Positions 41,305-49,769 of a stretch of 51,798 nt of DNA are shown one piece after another. The notes beneath the pieces were generated by a model that made no database searches, was not told where the DNA came from, and saw nothing but the letters and a program-made list of their open reading frames with translations. This DNA is from an uncultured beta proteobacterium (GTDB lineage: Bacteria > Pseudomonadota > Gammaproteobacteria > Burkholderiales > SG8-39): contig CADEDU010000004.1 of assembly GCA_902826155.1 (NCBI GenBank), forward strand, positions 122,776 to 174,573, given 5' to 3'. The position numbers and the translations under genes were made by a program. Numbering within the stretch: the stretch's first letter is position 1; each line of letters begins with the position of its first letter.

Positions 41305-42315
41305 ATGCGCGTGGCGGCGAATCGAACCTCGATGGCGATGGTGGCCGGCGTGTGGCATGTGGGATTCGCGCTAGCCGTGGCCCTGACTCTGCTGGCGACT
41401 GGCGTGAGCGCTCAGGCGTATCCGACCAAGCCGGTCCGCGTCATCGTGCCGTTCGGGGCCGGCGCGCCCGACACCGTTGCACGGTTGATCGGCCAGCAAC
41501 TCGCTTCGCAGATGAGTCAGTCATTCGTCGTCGAGAATCGGCCTGGGGCGAACGGCGTGATCGGCACCGATGCGGTGGCCAAGGCGGCGCCCGATGGCTA
41601 TACCGTGCTGATCGTGTCGGCGTCGATGGCGGTCAATCCGAGCATCTACAAGAAGCTGCCGTACGACGTGCAGCGCGATCTGGTGCCGGTCACCAATATC
41701 TGCTCGACCGAAGCGTTGATCCTGGGCGTGCATCCGTCGGTGCCGGCGCAGAGCGCGCGCGAGTTGATCGCATTGGCGCGCAAGCCCGACAGCAACCTGT
41801 CGTATGGCTCGCCGGGCGTGGGCAACACGCTGCATCTGGCGGGGGAACTGTTCAACGCCCGCGCCGGCACGAAGATGGTCCACGTCCCGTACAAGGGTGC
41901 GGGGCCGGCGATCACCGCGCTCATCGCCAACGAGATCCAGGTGATGTTCCTCACGCCGCCGCTGTCGCTGCCGCACATCAAGGCCGGCAAGCTGCGGGCG
42001 CTGGCCTATACCGGCAAGCGACGCGCGTCGTTCCTGCCCGATGTGCCGACGATGGCCGAGGCGGGTGTGCCCAACATGGAGATCGACGGAGGCTGGCATG
42101 GCATGTTCGTGCCGGCGAACACGCCCGCGCCGATCGTGGCGCGCCTGGCCGCCGAGGTGAAGGCGGCGCTCGGAGTTGCTCTCGTGCAGGAGCGCTTGGC
42201 CGCGCTCGGGCTCGAGCCGATCGGCACGCCGCCCGAGGTGTTCAAACCGTTCGTCGAGCAACAGATCAAGGCGTTCGCCGAGATGGTGAAGCTCGCCGGC
42301 ATTCAGCCCGAGTAA
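41305..42315 (+). CDS. Bug/TctC-family tripartite tricarboxylate receptor
   Basis: This 336-residue secreted receptor has a Sec leader cut near VSAQ (residue 36). Hallmarks are AYPTKPVRVIVPFGAGAPDTVARLIG, ENRPGANGVIGTDAVAKAAPDGYT, LSYGSPGVGNTLHLAGELF and VPYKGAGPAITALIANEI. Only 14 nt separate it from the cupin stop, so they are co-transcribed; the glutathione transferase gene follows 42 nt later. This makes the cupin and transferase good candidates to act on whatever this receptor captures. No TctAB subunits are encoded nearby. Confidence 0.92.
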   Translation: MRVAANRTSMAMVAGVWHVGFALAVALTLLATGVSAQAYPTKPVRVIVPFGAGAPDTVARLIGQQLASQMSQSFVVENRPGANGVIGTDAVAKAAPDGYTVLIVSASMAVNPSIYKKLPYDVQRDLVPVTNICSTEALILGVHPSVPAQSARELIALARKPDSNLSYGSPGVGNTLHLAGELFNARAGTKMVHVPYKGAGPAITALIANEIQVMFLTPPLSLPHIKAGKLRALAYTGKRRASFLPDVPTMAEAGVPNMEIDGGWHGMFVPANTPAPIVARLAAEVKAALGVALVQERLAALGLEPIGTPPEVFKPFVEQQIKAFAEMVKLAGIQPE

Positions 42316-42357
42316 CCGCGGGCACGCAACGAATCGAAGCAATTCCAAGGGAAGGAC

Positions 42358-42978
42358 ATGAACATGAAACTACACTGGTCCCCGCGCTCGCCGTTCGTGC
42401 GCAAGGTGATGGTTCTCGCACACGAAATCGGACTGGCCAACCGGCTCGAACTGGTGCGCTCGTTCGTGGCGATGACGCAGCCGAACGAAGCGCTGATGCA
42501 GGACAACCCGCTCAGTCGCATCCCGACATTGATTACCGATGATGGGCTGGCGCTATACGAGTCGACGCTGATCTGCGAGTACCTCGATTCGCTGCACGGC
42601 GGGGCGAAGATGATTTCGGCGGATCCGAAACTGCGCTGGCCGGCGTTGCGCTGGCATGCGCTGGGTGAAGGCATGACCGAGATCCTGGTGCTGTGGCGCA
42701 ATGAGATCATGCGACCCGAGGCTCAGCGTTCGGCGCCGATCGCCAACGGCTTCGAGCGCAAGATCGGCAAGGCGCTCGATCTTCTGGAACGCGAAGCCGA
42801 TCAGCTCGCGCGCGCGCCATTCGGCATCGGCCAGATCGGTGTGGCGATCGCGCTCAGCTACATGGATTTCCGCTTCGTCGATCGCGCCTGGCGCAACGGC
42901 CATCCCAAGCTGGCCGCATGGTTCGAGACAGTTCATGCGCGGCCGTCGTTCCAGGCCACGTTGCCGGTCGATGAGTAG
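42358..42978 (+). CDS. Glutathione S-transferase family protein
   Basis: This 206-residue protein has an N-terminal thioredoxin-like domain (KLHWSPRSPFVRKVMVLAHE, then NPLSRIPTLITDDG with the cis-Pro, then YESTLICEYLD, about residues 4-75) and a helical C-terminal domain. The SPRSPFVRKV start is that of bacterial GSTs of the YibF-like group, where Ser activates glutathione. AAGGGAAGG precedes ATG 42358. It sits between the Bug receptor gene and the TPP enzyme gene on one strand. A detoxifying or thiol-adding step in the local catabolic route is likely; the substrate is unknown. Confidence 0.88.
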   Translation: MNMKLHWSPRSPFVRKVMVLAHEIGLANRLELVRSFVAMTQPNEALMQDNPLSRIPTLITDDGLALYESTLICEYLDSLHGGAKMISADPKLRWPALRWHALGEGMTEILVLWRNEIMRPEAQRSAPIANGFERKIGKALDLLEREADQLARAPFGIGQIGVAIALSYMDFRFVDRAWRNGHPKLAAWFETVHARPSFQATLPVDE

Positions 42979-43057
42979 TGGTGCGCAGTGATCAACAAGG
43001 AATTGGCGCCGCTCGAAGTGTGCACGGCGTTCGGATGAGAGACATGCGGATGGAGGA

Positions 43058-44614
43058 ATGGCGGCAATGAACGGCGCGGAGAGTCTGGTAAGAACGCTGC
43101 TCGCGGGCGGCGTCGACGTGTGTTTCACCAATCCCGGCACCTCCGAGATGCATTTCGTCTCGGCGCTCGATCGCGTGCCCGGCATGCGCTGCGTTCTTGG
43201 CCTGTTCGAGGGCGTGGTCACCGGCGCGGCCGATGCCTACTACCGGATGGCCGACAAGCCGGCCGCGACGCTGCTGCATCTGGGACCGGGCCTGGGCAAC
43301 GGGCTGGCCAATCTGCATAACGCGAAGAAGGCGGGCTCGGGCATCGTCAACATCGTCGGCGAGCACGCGAGCTATCACATTCAACACGATGCGCCGCTCA
43401 CTGCCGACATCGAAGGCATCGCGCGGCCGGTGTCGCATTGGGTAAAGACTTCGCCCAATTCGCGCTCGATTGCCGCCGATGGCGCGGCCGCGATCGCTGC
43501 GGCCAGACAGGCGCCCGGACAGATCGCAACGTTGATCCTGCCGGCCGACACCGCGTGGGGCCCGGCTGATGGCGTCGCGCACATGCCGGCGGTCGTTGCG
43601 CGACAAAAGGTTGCACCCGAGGCGGTCGTGAACGCGGCGCGAGCGCTCGGCAACGGCAAGCGGACCGTGCTGTTGCTCGGCGGCGTGGCGGTGCGCGAGA
43701 AAGCGCTGGCGCTCACGGGTCGGATCGCCGCCAAATCCGGATGCGTCGTCGCGGGCGAGTACGGTCTGGCGCGTTTGCAGCGTGGTGCCGGGCGGGTGCA
43801 GGTCACGCGCGTGCCGTACGCCGTGGACGCCGCACTGGCCATGTTCAAAGATGTCGAACAGATCGTGCTGGTGGGGGCGAAGCGTCCGGTGTCGTTCTTC
43901 GCCTATCCCGACAAACCGAGCGTGCAGGCGCCGGCCGGATGCGAGTTCATCAAGCTCGCAGGCATCGAAGAAGATGTCGAGGCAGCGCTCGGTGCATTAG
44001 CCGACGAACTCGGTGCACGCAATCTTCCCCCGAAGGGTGTGGCCGAGTTGTCGCGTCCGGCGCTGCCCGAAGGCAAGCTCAATGCGGAAGGCATCGCCGC
44101 GGTGCTCGGCGCCACGCTCCCGGAAAACGCCGTGGTCATCGACGAGTCGGTGTCGACCGGGCGTGGCTTCGCACGCCTCACCACCGGCGCGCCGCCGCAC
44201 GACTGGCTCAACATCATGGGTGGGGCGATCGGCTTCGGACTGCCCGGCGCAGTGGGGGCGGCCATCGGCGCACCCGGCCGCAAGGTGATCGCACTAGAAG
44301 GCGACGGCAGTGCGATGTACACGATGCAGGCGCTGTGGACGATGGCGCGCGAGTCGTTGGATGTGACGGTGGTGATGTTCGCCAACCGCTCGTATCAGAT
44401 CCTGCGCGGCGAACTGGCCAACGTCGGTGGTGGCACCCCCGGGCAGCGCGCCACTGACATGCTCACACTCGATCGACCGGACATCGACTGGGTCGGGCTG
44501 GCGAAATCGGTCGGCGTCGAAGGCGGCCGCGCGCTCGATCTGCAAGGCTTGGCCAGAGAAATGCAGCGCGGGCTGGCGAGCAGCGGGCCGTACCTGATCG
44601 AGGTGGTGCTTTAG
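43058..44614 (+). CDS. Thiamine diphosphate enzyme, acetolactate synthase/benzoylformate decarboxylase-like
   Basis: This 518-residue TPP enzyme has the catalytic Glu51 (GLFEGVVTGAADAY) that activates the cofactor and the GDG...N magnesium/TPP motif at about 415-443 (GDGSAMYTMQALW to FANRSYQIL). It is shorter than true acetolactate synthase (about 570) and its middle FAD-type domain is small. No regulatory small subunit is adjacent. A 2-oxo acid decarboxylase of the benzoylformate type or a carboligase is more likely than isoleucine/valine biosynthesis. It follows the cupin, receptor and glutathione transferase genes and converges with the SDR gene at 44642. Confidence 0.85.
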   Translation: MAAMNGAESLVRTLLAGGVDVCFTNPGTSEMHFVSALDRVPGMRCVLGLFEGVVTGAADAYYRMADKPAATLLHLGPGLGNGLANLHNAKKAGSGIVNIVGEHASYHIQHDAPLTADIEGIARPVSHWVKTSPNSRSIAADGAAAIAAARQAPGQIATLILPADTAWGPADGVAHMPAVVARQKVAPEAVVNAARALGNGKRTVLLLGGVAVREKALALTGRIAAKSGCVVAGEYGLARLQRGAGRVQVTRVPYAVDAALAMFKDVEQIVLVGAKRPVSFFAYPDKPSVQAPAGCEFIKLAGIEEDVEAALGALADELGARNLPPKGVAELSRPALPEGKLNAEGIAAVLGATLPENAVVIDESVSTGRGFARLTTGAPPHDWLNIMGGAIGFGLPGAVGAAIGAPGRKVIALEGDGSAMYTMQALWTMARESLDVTVVMFANRSYQILRGELANVGGGTPGQRATDMLTLDRPDIDWVGLAKSVGVEGGRALDLQGLAREMQRGLASSGPYLIEVVL

Positions 44615-44641
44615 GTCTGGAGCAATTGTTGGCCCTCACCC

Positions 44642-45388
44642 TCAGGGCATGATCTCGCCGCCGTTCGGATGGAGCAGTTGCCCGCAGTAGTAGCGCGCTT
44701 CGTCAGACGCGAGAAACACATAGCCGGTGGTCATGTCTTCCGGGGCGCCCAGCCGCTTGAGCGGCAGGCTCGCTGCATGCGCGCGCTTGACGTCTTCGGA
44801 TAGCGGGTCGAAGCCGGTGTCGACCAGGCCCGGCGACACGCCGTTCACGAGAATGCCGTGCGGCGCGAGTTCCTTGGCCAGTGAGCGCATGAAAACGATG
44901 AGGCCTGCCTTCGCGGCCGAATACGCGGTATAGCGCTCGCGGCCGATGTAGCCCAGTTGCGAGCAGGTGAAGATCATGTGGCCGGTGCGGCGCGGAATCA
45001 TGTGCTTGGCCACTTCGCGCGAACACAGGAAAGCGCCGCGTAGGTGGACGGCCATCATCCGGTCCCAGTCCGCGACGCTCATCTCGGTGATCGCCTGCGG
45101 CCGCTGGATGCCGGCGTTACTCACCAGGATGTCGAGCTTGCCCAGCGCGCCGACCGTCTGCTGGACGAGCGCGACGACATCGGCTTCGTTGGTCACGTCG
45201 GTGCGTATCGCGACGGCTCTGCGCCCGCCCGCCTCGATCTCGGCGACCAGCGAGTTGGCGTCGGCTTCGCGATCGATCCAGGCGATCGCAACATCGGCAC
45301 CTTCAGCTGCGTAGGCTTTGGCGATCGCTCGGCCGATGCCGGTGTTGCCCCCGGTGACCAATGCGGTACGGCCAGCGAGGCGGTTCAT
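44642..45388 (-). CDS. Short-chain dehydrogenase/reductase
   Basis: This 248-residue classical SDR has the cofactor motif TGGNTGIG (12-19), SNAG near residue 90, and the catalytic Ser143, Tyr156 and Lys160 (YSAAK). The basic or polar residue pattern after the second strand (AWIDREAD) suggests NAD. The C-terminus ends LLHPNGGEIMP, close to 3-oxoacyl reductase or gluconate/glucose dehydrogenase-like members. Its ATG overlaps the stop of the decarboxylase/isomerase-like gene by one base (TGATG at 45386-45390), so the two are translationally coupled and probably act in sequence. Substrate unknown. Confidence 0.88.
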   Translation of the reverse strand: MNRLAGRTALVTGGNTGIGRAIAKAYAAEGADVAIAWIDREADANSLVAEIEAGGRRAVAIRTDVTNEADVVALVQQTVGALGKLDILVSNAGIQRPQAITEMSVADWDRMMAVHLRGAFLCSREVAKHMIPRRTGHMIFTCSQLGYIGRERYTAYSAAKAGLIVFMRSLAKELAPHGILVNGVSPGLVDTGFDPLSEDVKRAHAASLPLKRLGAPEDMTTGYVFLASDEARYYCGQLLHPNGGEIMP

Positions 45389-46122
45389 CAGCGCACCTCG
45401 CGAAACAGTCGACCCCACTGGGTGATGCGCCGGGTATCGACGTCGGCGACGCGCATCGCGCCCCAGATCGCGGTGGCGATCGTGTCGTAGATCGGAATGC
45501 CGATCTCGGGTTCGAGCGTCTGCGCGTGCGAGGCGCCATCCATGTTGGTGCAGAACACGATGATCGCCTGCGGTCCGGCTTTGGCGACTTCGCGGATCAT
45601 GTTGGCGACGGTGCTCGGCTCCACCTCTGAGAAATCGAAGTTGACCTTGATGCCGCAATGGCGCTCCGCGATGCATTCGAAGCCTTCCTTGCGGAAATTG
45701 CCGATGATCGCGTTCTGCACGTCGTCAGTGTAGGGCGTGACCATGCCGTAGCGCGTGACGCCCGTCTTGCGGAAGATCTCCTCGATCGCCAGCACGGACG
45801 AGGAGGCGCGGATGCCGGTGCGCGATTCGATGGTGGCGCACAACTTGCGGTCGGATTCGAACCCCAACCAGCCGGCCGAGGTGCCGTTCCACGAGATCGC
45901 ATGGCACTTGGCGTCGGCGAGCAGATCGGCCGCGGCGAGCATCGGTCCATCGGTGAACTGACTCAACGCGTGATTGGCCAGACTGATCTCGAGCACGCGG
46001 AACCGCCCGAAGTGCGCGGTGACCTCGGGCGTCTCCGTGAGCATGCGGGTGCACACCGGCTCGAGCACGGTATTGGACGAAGGCGTGAGCATGCCGAGGA
46101 ATTTGCGGTCTTTCTGGCTCAT
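45388..46122 (-). CDS. Maleate isomerase / arylmalonate decarboxylase-like protein (Asp/Glu racemase superfamily)
   Basis: This 244-residue protein has a PSSNT motif (14-18) as in maleate isomerase. At the site of the first catalytic cysteine it reads NGTSAGW (79-85), matching the GTS anion hole of arylmalonate decarboxylase, which also lacks that cysteine. The second cysteine is kept as Cys191 (VFCTNM). One cysteine alone favours decarboxylation or single-base isomerisation over two-base racemisation. TPYTDDVQNA near 129 also recalls the decarboxylase. The gene overlaps the SDR gene by one base. It is cytosolic. The exact substrate, a malonate-like or cis-diacid compound, is inferred. Confidence 0.8.
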   Translation of the reverse strand: MSQKDRKFLGMLTPSSNTVLEPVCTRMLTETPEVTAHFGRFRVLEISLANHALSQFTDGPMLAAADLLADAKCHAISWNGTSAGWLGFESDRKLCATIESRTGIRASSSVLAIEEIFRKTGVTRYGMVTPYTDDVQNAIIGNFRKEGFECIAERHCGIKVNFDFSEVEPSTVANMIREVAKAGPQAIIVFCTNMDGASHAQTLEPEIGIPIYDTIATAIWGAMRVADVDTRRITQWGRLFREVR

Positions 46123-46184
46123 GGGCGTGTGGTCGGGTCAAGGTGCGATGTCGGGAGCGCGGAGCATACCGGTAAGGTTGTGCC

Positions 46185-47201
46185 TCAGGCGAGATCACGC
46201 AACGCGGGCATGACCTCTCGTACGAACAGATCGATCGAACGCAGCGTTGCGTCGTGGGTGAGATTACCGAACGCGAACTGCCCGACGATGTAGTTCGCGC
46301 CGCTCGCGCGGATCTGCCGTTCGAAAAACGCAGCCACGGTTGCAGGAGAGCCGGCCACGCCTTGTCCAAGCGCCATCAATTCATCGAAGGTGGGCGGGCG
46401 CGCGTGGCGCAGGCTGCGGCCGTGCAGGTGAAACAGGTACATGAAGCTCTCGTGCCAGCGCAGATACGCCGGCCGCGCCAGGGCCAGCGCCTGCGTATCG
46501 GTATCGGCCACGACCACGAATCGGCCCAGCCCCATCAACGGCCAGGGGTCGTTGCCATGTGTTGCGCGCCAGGTGTCGCGGAAGCGTTGCACCAGCGCGC
46601 AGGCGAGGTCATGCGGATCGAGTGAGATCACCCGCTGGCGATTGTGCGCCGCGCGTTCGGCGCTCTCCAGCGCATGCATGCCGTACCACAGCGGCGGCAT
46701 CGGTCGTTGCAGCGGTTCGAGCGCGATCGGTACGTTGTCGAACTGGTACTGCGCGCTGCGGTAGCTGAGCTTCGATTCGGTCAGTCCGCGCCGGATCATC
46801 TCGATCGTGTCGGCGTAGATCTGTTCCGATTGCGCCGGGTCGACGCCGAAGTATTCGATCTCGATCGGCGAGGCGCCGCGTCCGAAGCCAAGCTCCAGTC
46901 GTCCGCGACTCATCTGATCGAGCATGCAGATCTCCTCGATCAGCCGTAGCGGATGGTAGAGCGGCAGCGCGTACACCATCGGCCCGAAGCGCAGCCGCAG
47001 GGTGCGTTGCGCGACGGCGGCCAGGAATACCGTCGGCGAGGGCGCCATTCCCAACGGCGTGGCGTGATGTTCGGCCAGGTGATAGGCGAAGAACCCGCCG
47101 CGCTCGTACGCCTCGACCGTTTGCAGCCGCGCCTCGTAGTAGTCCTGCAGCGGCAGGTCGTTGCGGTCGAGGTGATCGAAGATGCCGAACTGGATGGGCA
47201 T
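46185..47201 (-). CDS. LLM-class (luciferase-like) flavin-dependent monooxygenase
   Basis: This 338-residue TIM-barrel flavoprotein uses reduced FMN or F420-like flavin supplied by a partner. Its hallmarks are GIFDHLDRNDLPLQDYYEARL, the FFAYHLAEHHATPLGMAPSPTVFLAAVAQRT stretch in outline (residues 37-67), FGPMVYALPLYHPLRLIEE and GRLELGFGRG. Typical reactions include Baeyer-Villiger or desulfonation oxidations. No reductase gene is adjacent. It lies 62 nt upstream of the decarboxylase/isomerase-like gene on the same strand and diverges from the oxaloacetate decarboxylase-like gene at 47338. Confidence 0.88.
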   Translation of the reverse strand: MPIQFGIFDHLDRNDLPLQDYYEARLQTVEAYERGGFFAYHLAEHHATPLGMAPSPTVFLAAVAQRTLRLRFGPMVYALPLYHPLRLIEEICMLDQMSRGRLELGFGRGASPIEIEYFGVDPAQSEQIYADTIEMIRRGLTESKLSYRSAQYQFDNVPIALEPLQRPMPPLWYGMHALESAERAAHNRQRVISLDPHDLACALVQRFRDTWRATHGNDPWPLMGLGRFVVVADTDTQALALARPAYLRWHESFMYLFHLHGRSLRHARPPTFDELMALGQGVAGSPATVAAFFERQIRASGANYIVGQFAFGNLTHDATLRSIDLFVREVMPALRDLA

Positions 47202-47337
47202 GGATGTATGAACGAATGAAATCCAAGGTTGCGATGGCGGCCGGGCCCGGCGCGCGGTCGGGATGATGTCGATCAGGCGGGATCGAGCCGACCGATAGAA
47301 TCAGCACCTTTCATCCGACCCTCCGAGCGTGACCGCC

Positions 47338-48201
47338 ATGAATGCTACCGAGCGCCGCAACCGATTGCGTGCCCACTTCGCTGGGACGCGCTGCCTTACT
47401 CCAGCCAGCGTCTACGATGCGCTCTCGGCTCGGATGGCGGCAAGCGTCGGCTTCGAGATCGGTATGCTCGCCGGCTCGGTGGCCTCGCAGACCACACTCG
47501 GCGCGCCCGATCTGATCGTGATCACGCTGAGCGAGCTGGCGCGGCAGATCCGGCATATCCAGCGCGCCGCGCCGCTCAGCCTGATCGTCGATGCCGATCA
47601 CGGCTACGGCAACGCGCTCAACGTGATGCGCACCATTGAAGAGACCGAGCACGCCGGCATCTCGGCGGCGAGCATCGAGGACACCGCGCTGCCGATGCGG
47701 TTCGGTCAGGCTGAAGGCACCGATGAGTTGATTCCACTGGCCGAAGCCGTGGGCAAGATGAAAGCAGCGATTCGCGCACGCACGGATCCGGCGCTGATCA
47801 TCGCCGGGCGCACCGCGGCGCTGAAGGTCGAGGGCACCGCGGGTGCCGTGGCACGCGCCAAGGCGTATGCAGACGCCGGCGTCGACGTGATCTTCATCGT
47901 CGGGCTGGAGACGCTCGATCAGATCGAAGCGATCCATCGTGCCGCCGGCCTGCCGATCATCGTCGGCACCGCTGCGCCGGGATTGAAGCGCGACGAACTC
48001 GCGGCCCGCGGCGCGCGCATCCTGCTGCAGGGGCACGTGCCGATCGCGACGGTGGCCAAGACGCTGCAAGACACGTACCGCCATCTGTTCAACGGCGGCT
48101 CGCCTGCAGAACTGCGCGACAAGGCCTTGTCGGCGCAGGAGATGGACGCGCTGTGGCGAGCCGATCAGTACCGTGCGTGGCAGACCGAATTTCTGCGGTG
48201 A
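47338..48201 (+). CDS. Isocitrate lyase/PEP mutase family protein, oxaloacetate decarboxylase-like
   Basis: This 287-residue TIM-barrel protein has GSVASQTTLGAPDLIVITLSE (about 43-63 in outline), the metal loop DADHGYGNALNVMRT (near 84) and SIEDTALP (near 112). These wordings match Pseudomonas PA4872-type oxaloacetate decarboxylase rather than isocitrate lyase, whose KKCGH loop is absent. The reaction would be oxaloacetate, or a substituted 2-oxo diacid, to pyruvate plus CO2, with magnesium. ATG 47338 is chosen; GTG 47329 is possible. It converges with the FAD oxidoreductase gene. Confidence 0.85.
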   Translation: MNATERRNRLRAHFAGTRCLTPASVYDALSARMAASVGFEIGMLAGSVASQTTLGAPDLIVITLSELARQIRHIQRAAPLSLIVDADHGYGNALNVMRTIEETEHAGISAASIEDTALPMRFGQAEGTDELIPLAEAVGKMKAAIRARTDPALIIAGRTAALKVEGTAGAVARAKAYADAGVDVIFIVGLETLDQIEAIHRAAGLPIIVGTAAPGLKRDELAARGARILLQGHVPIATVAKTLQDTYRHLFNGGSPAELRDKALSAQEMDALWRADQYRAWQTEFLR

Positions 48202-48240
48202 TCGTCGTGGCGCACGGCGGTGCTCGACTCGCGCGGCGGG

Positions 48241-49611
48241 TTACCAGCTGCGGCCGAGATAGACGCCGTCGGCCTCCAGCCGCCGTTGCAGCGCTTGCAC
48301 GTCGAGCGCGCGAGGGGTGACGCCGGCGCGCAGGGCGAGGTCGGCGGCGGCGCCCGCCGCCTGACCCATCGCGTAGCACGGTCCTGAGACGCGTGCGGAG
48401 GACTGTCCCTCGTGCGTCATCGACGCGCAGCGGCCCACCACGAACAAGTTGTCGACGCGCGCCGGCACGATCATCCGGTAGGGCAACTGGTTGAAGCCGC
48501 GCGACTCCTTCGGGTGGAAGCGGAACATCACGTCGCCGGCCACGTGCGCCTCGACCGGCCAGCCGTTCACGCCGATCGTGTCGGCGAAATCCGCGCAACC
48601 AAGGATGTTGTCGACCGTGAGCTGATATTCACCGCGGATGCGCCGTGTCTCGCGAATGCCGATCTGCGGGGCGATCTCGACGATGTAGGCGTTCTCGAAC
48701 CCCGGCGTTACTTCGCGGATGAATTCGAATACATCCCAGCACTGGCGCCGGCCCTCGATCTCGCCGAAGCTGAGCTGATCGGCATCAAGCCCGCTCACCG
48801 CCGAACCGTCGGGATTCTTGATCTGGGTGAGATTGGCGCGCCACTCGATCGGATTCTTCTGCGGGCGCACGATCGCCGCCTTGCGTGGAAAGGTGCGCCC
48901 CTTGGCCGCCGCTTCCTCCATCAGCTTCGGGATGCGCACCCAGGCATCGCCCGCTTTGGCCGGATCGACGCCGTTGATGCGGAACATCGTGGTCGGATAG
49001 AGCATGTTGCCGCGTCCGTCGCCCACCTCGTACGGCACACCGGCCCACGCGGCAAGATCGCCATCGCCGGAAGCGTCGACGAACAGTTCACCACGCACCG
49101 CGCCGCGCCCCGACTTGGTCTCGACGATGACTGCGTTGATGCGATCGGGCGAATGCATGTCGATCGCCGCCGCGTAGGCATGGAACAGCAGCTTCACGCC
49201 GGCGGCGAGCAGCATCTCGTCGGTGGCGATCTTGTAGGCGGAGATGTCGTAGGCCTGCGCGGTGATGCGTTGCTGCACCGACAGGTGCGGGGCGTTGAGG
49301 CCACCCATGCGATCGAGTCGTTCGAGCAACTCGTCGACCACGCCGCGAATGACACGCCGATGCTCGCCATTTACGGTCGCGTGCAGTCCGCAGAAAGTGC
49401 TCAGACCCGCCGCAGTACCGGCGCCACCGAGAAAACCGTAGCGTTCGATCAGCACGGTGGAGCGGCCGGCGCGCCCCGAGGCGAGGGCCGCGGCAATGCC
49501 GGCCGGTCCGCCGCCCAGCACCACCACTTCGTACTCGCCGATGATGGGAATCGAACGGGCCGGTTCGTGGATCGTTCCCAACGCGTGTGCGGTGCGCGAA
49601 TCTGAGGTCAT
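48241..49611 (-). CDS. FAD-dependent oxidoreductase
   Basis: This 456-residue flavoprotein has an N-terminal FAD site (VVVLGGGPAGIAAALASGRAG, about residues 29-49 in outline), then ERYGFLGGAGTAAGLSTFCG, a central VDASGDGDLAAWAG and a C-terminal FVVGRCASMTHEGQSSARV loop. This is the FAD-dependent oxidoreductase family (Pfam FAD_oxidored type) often found beside sugar-acid or alpha-hydroxy-acid genes. The start at 49611 (MTSDSRTAHALG) is preferred to 49680. It diverges from the TauD-type gene, 158 bp away. The substrate is unknown; oxidation of an amine or hydroxyl carbon is typical. Confidence 0.85.
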   Translation of the reverse strand: MTSDSRTAHALGTIHEPARSIPIIGEYEVVVLGGGPAGIAAALASGRAGRSTVLIERYGFLGGAGTAAGLSTFCGLHATVNGEHRRVIRGVVDELLERLDRMGGLNAPHLSVQQRITAQAYDISAYKIATDEMLLAAGVKLLFHAYAAAIDMHSPDRINAVIVETKSGRGAVRGELFVDASGDGDLAAWAGVPYEVGDGRGNMLYPTTMFRINGVDPAKAGDAWVRIPKLMEEAAAKGRTFPRKAAIVRPQKNPIEWRANLTQIKNPDGSAVSGLDADQLSFGEIEGRRQCWDVFEFIREVTPGFENAYIVEIAPQIGIRETRRIRGEYQLTVDNILGCADFADTIGVNGWPVEAHVAGDVMFRFHPKESRGFNQLPYRMIVPARVDNLFVVGRCASMTHEGQSSARVSGPCYAMGQAAGAAADLALRAGVTPRALDVQALQRRLEADGVYLGRSW

Positions 49612-49769
49612 GGCGGCGATGCCGGGGTGGTCCGGGGTGGGCGGAGGGTAATATTGAGCCCCACGCAACTGCCCGGTCAATCGACCGTCACGGAGCGTGG
49701 TTGGTCAGCGGTCGAGTCTTTGATCAGCGTTCACGTCGTTCGTAACCATCCAACGAGCTGGCCGTCGTC

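Noticed and set aside
43058..44614. Ordinary acetolactate synthase for branched-chain amino acid synthesis
   Set aside because: It is too short, has no IlvN/IlvH gene beside it and no ilvC, and lies in a receptor/GST operon.
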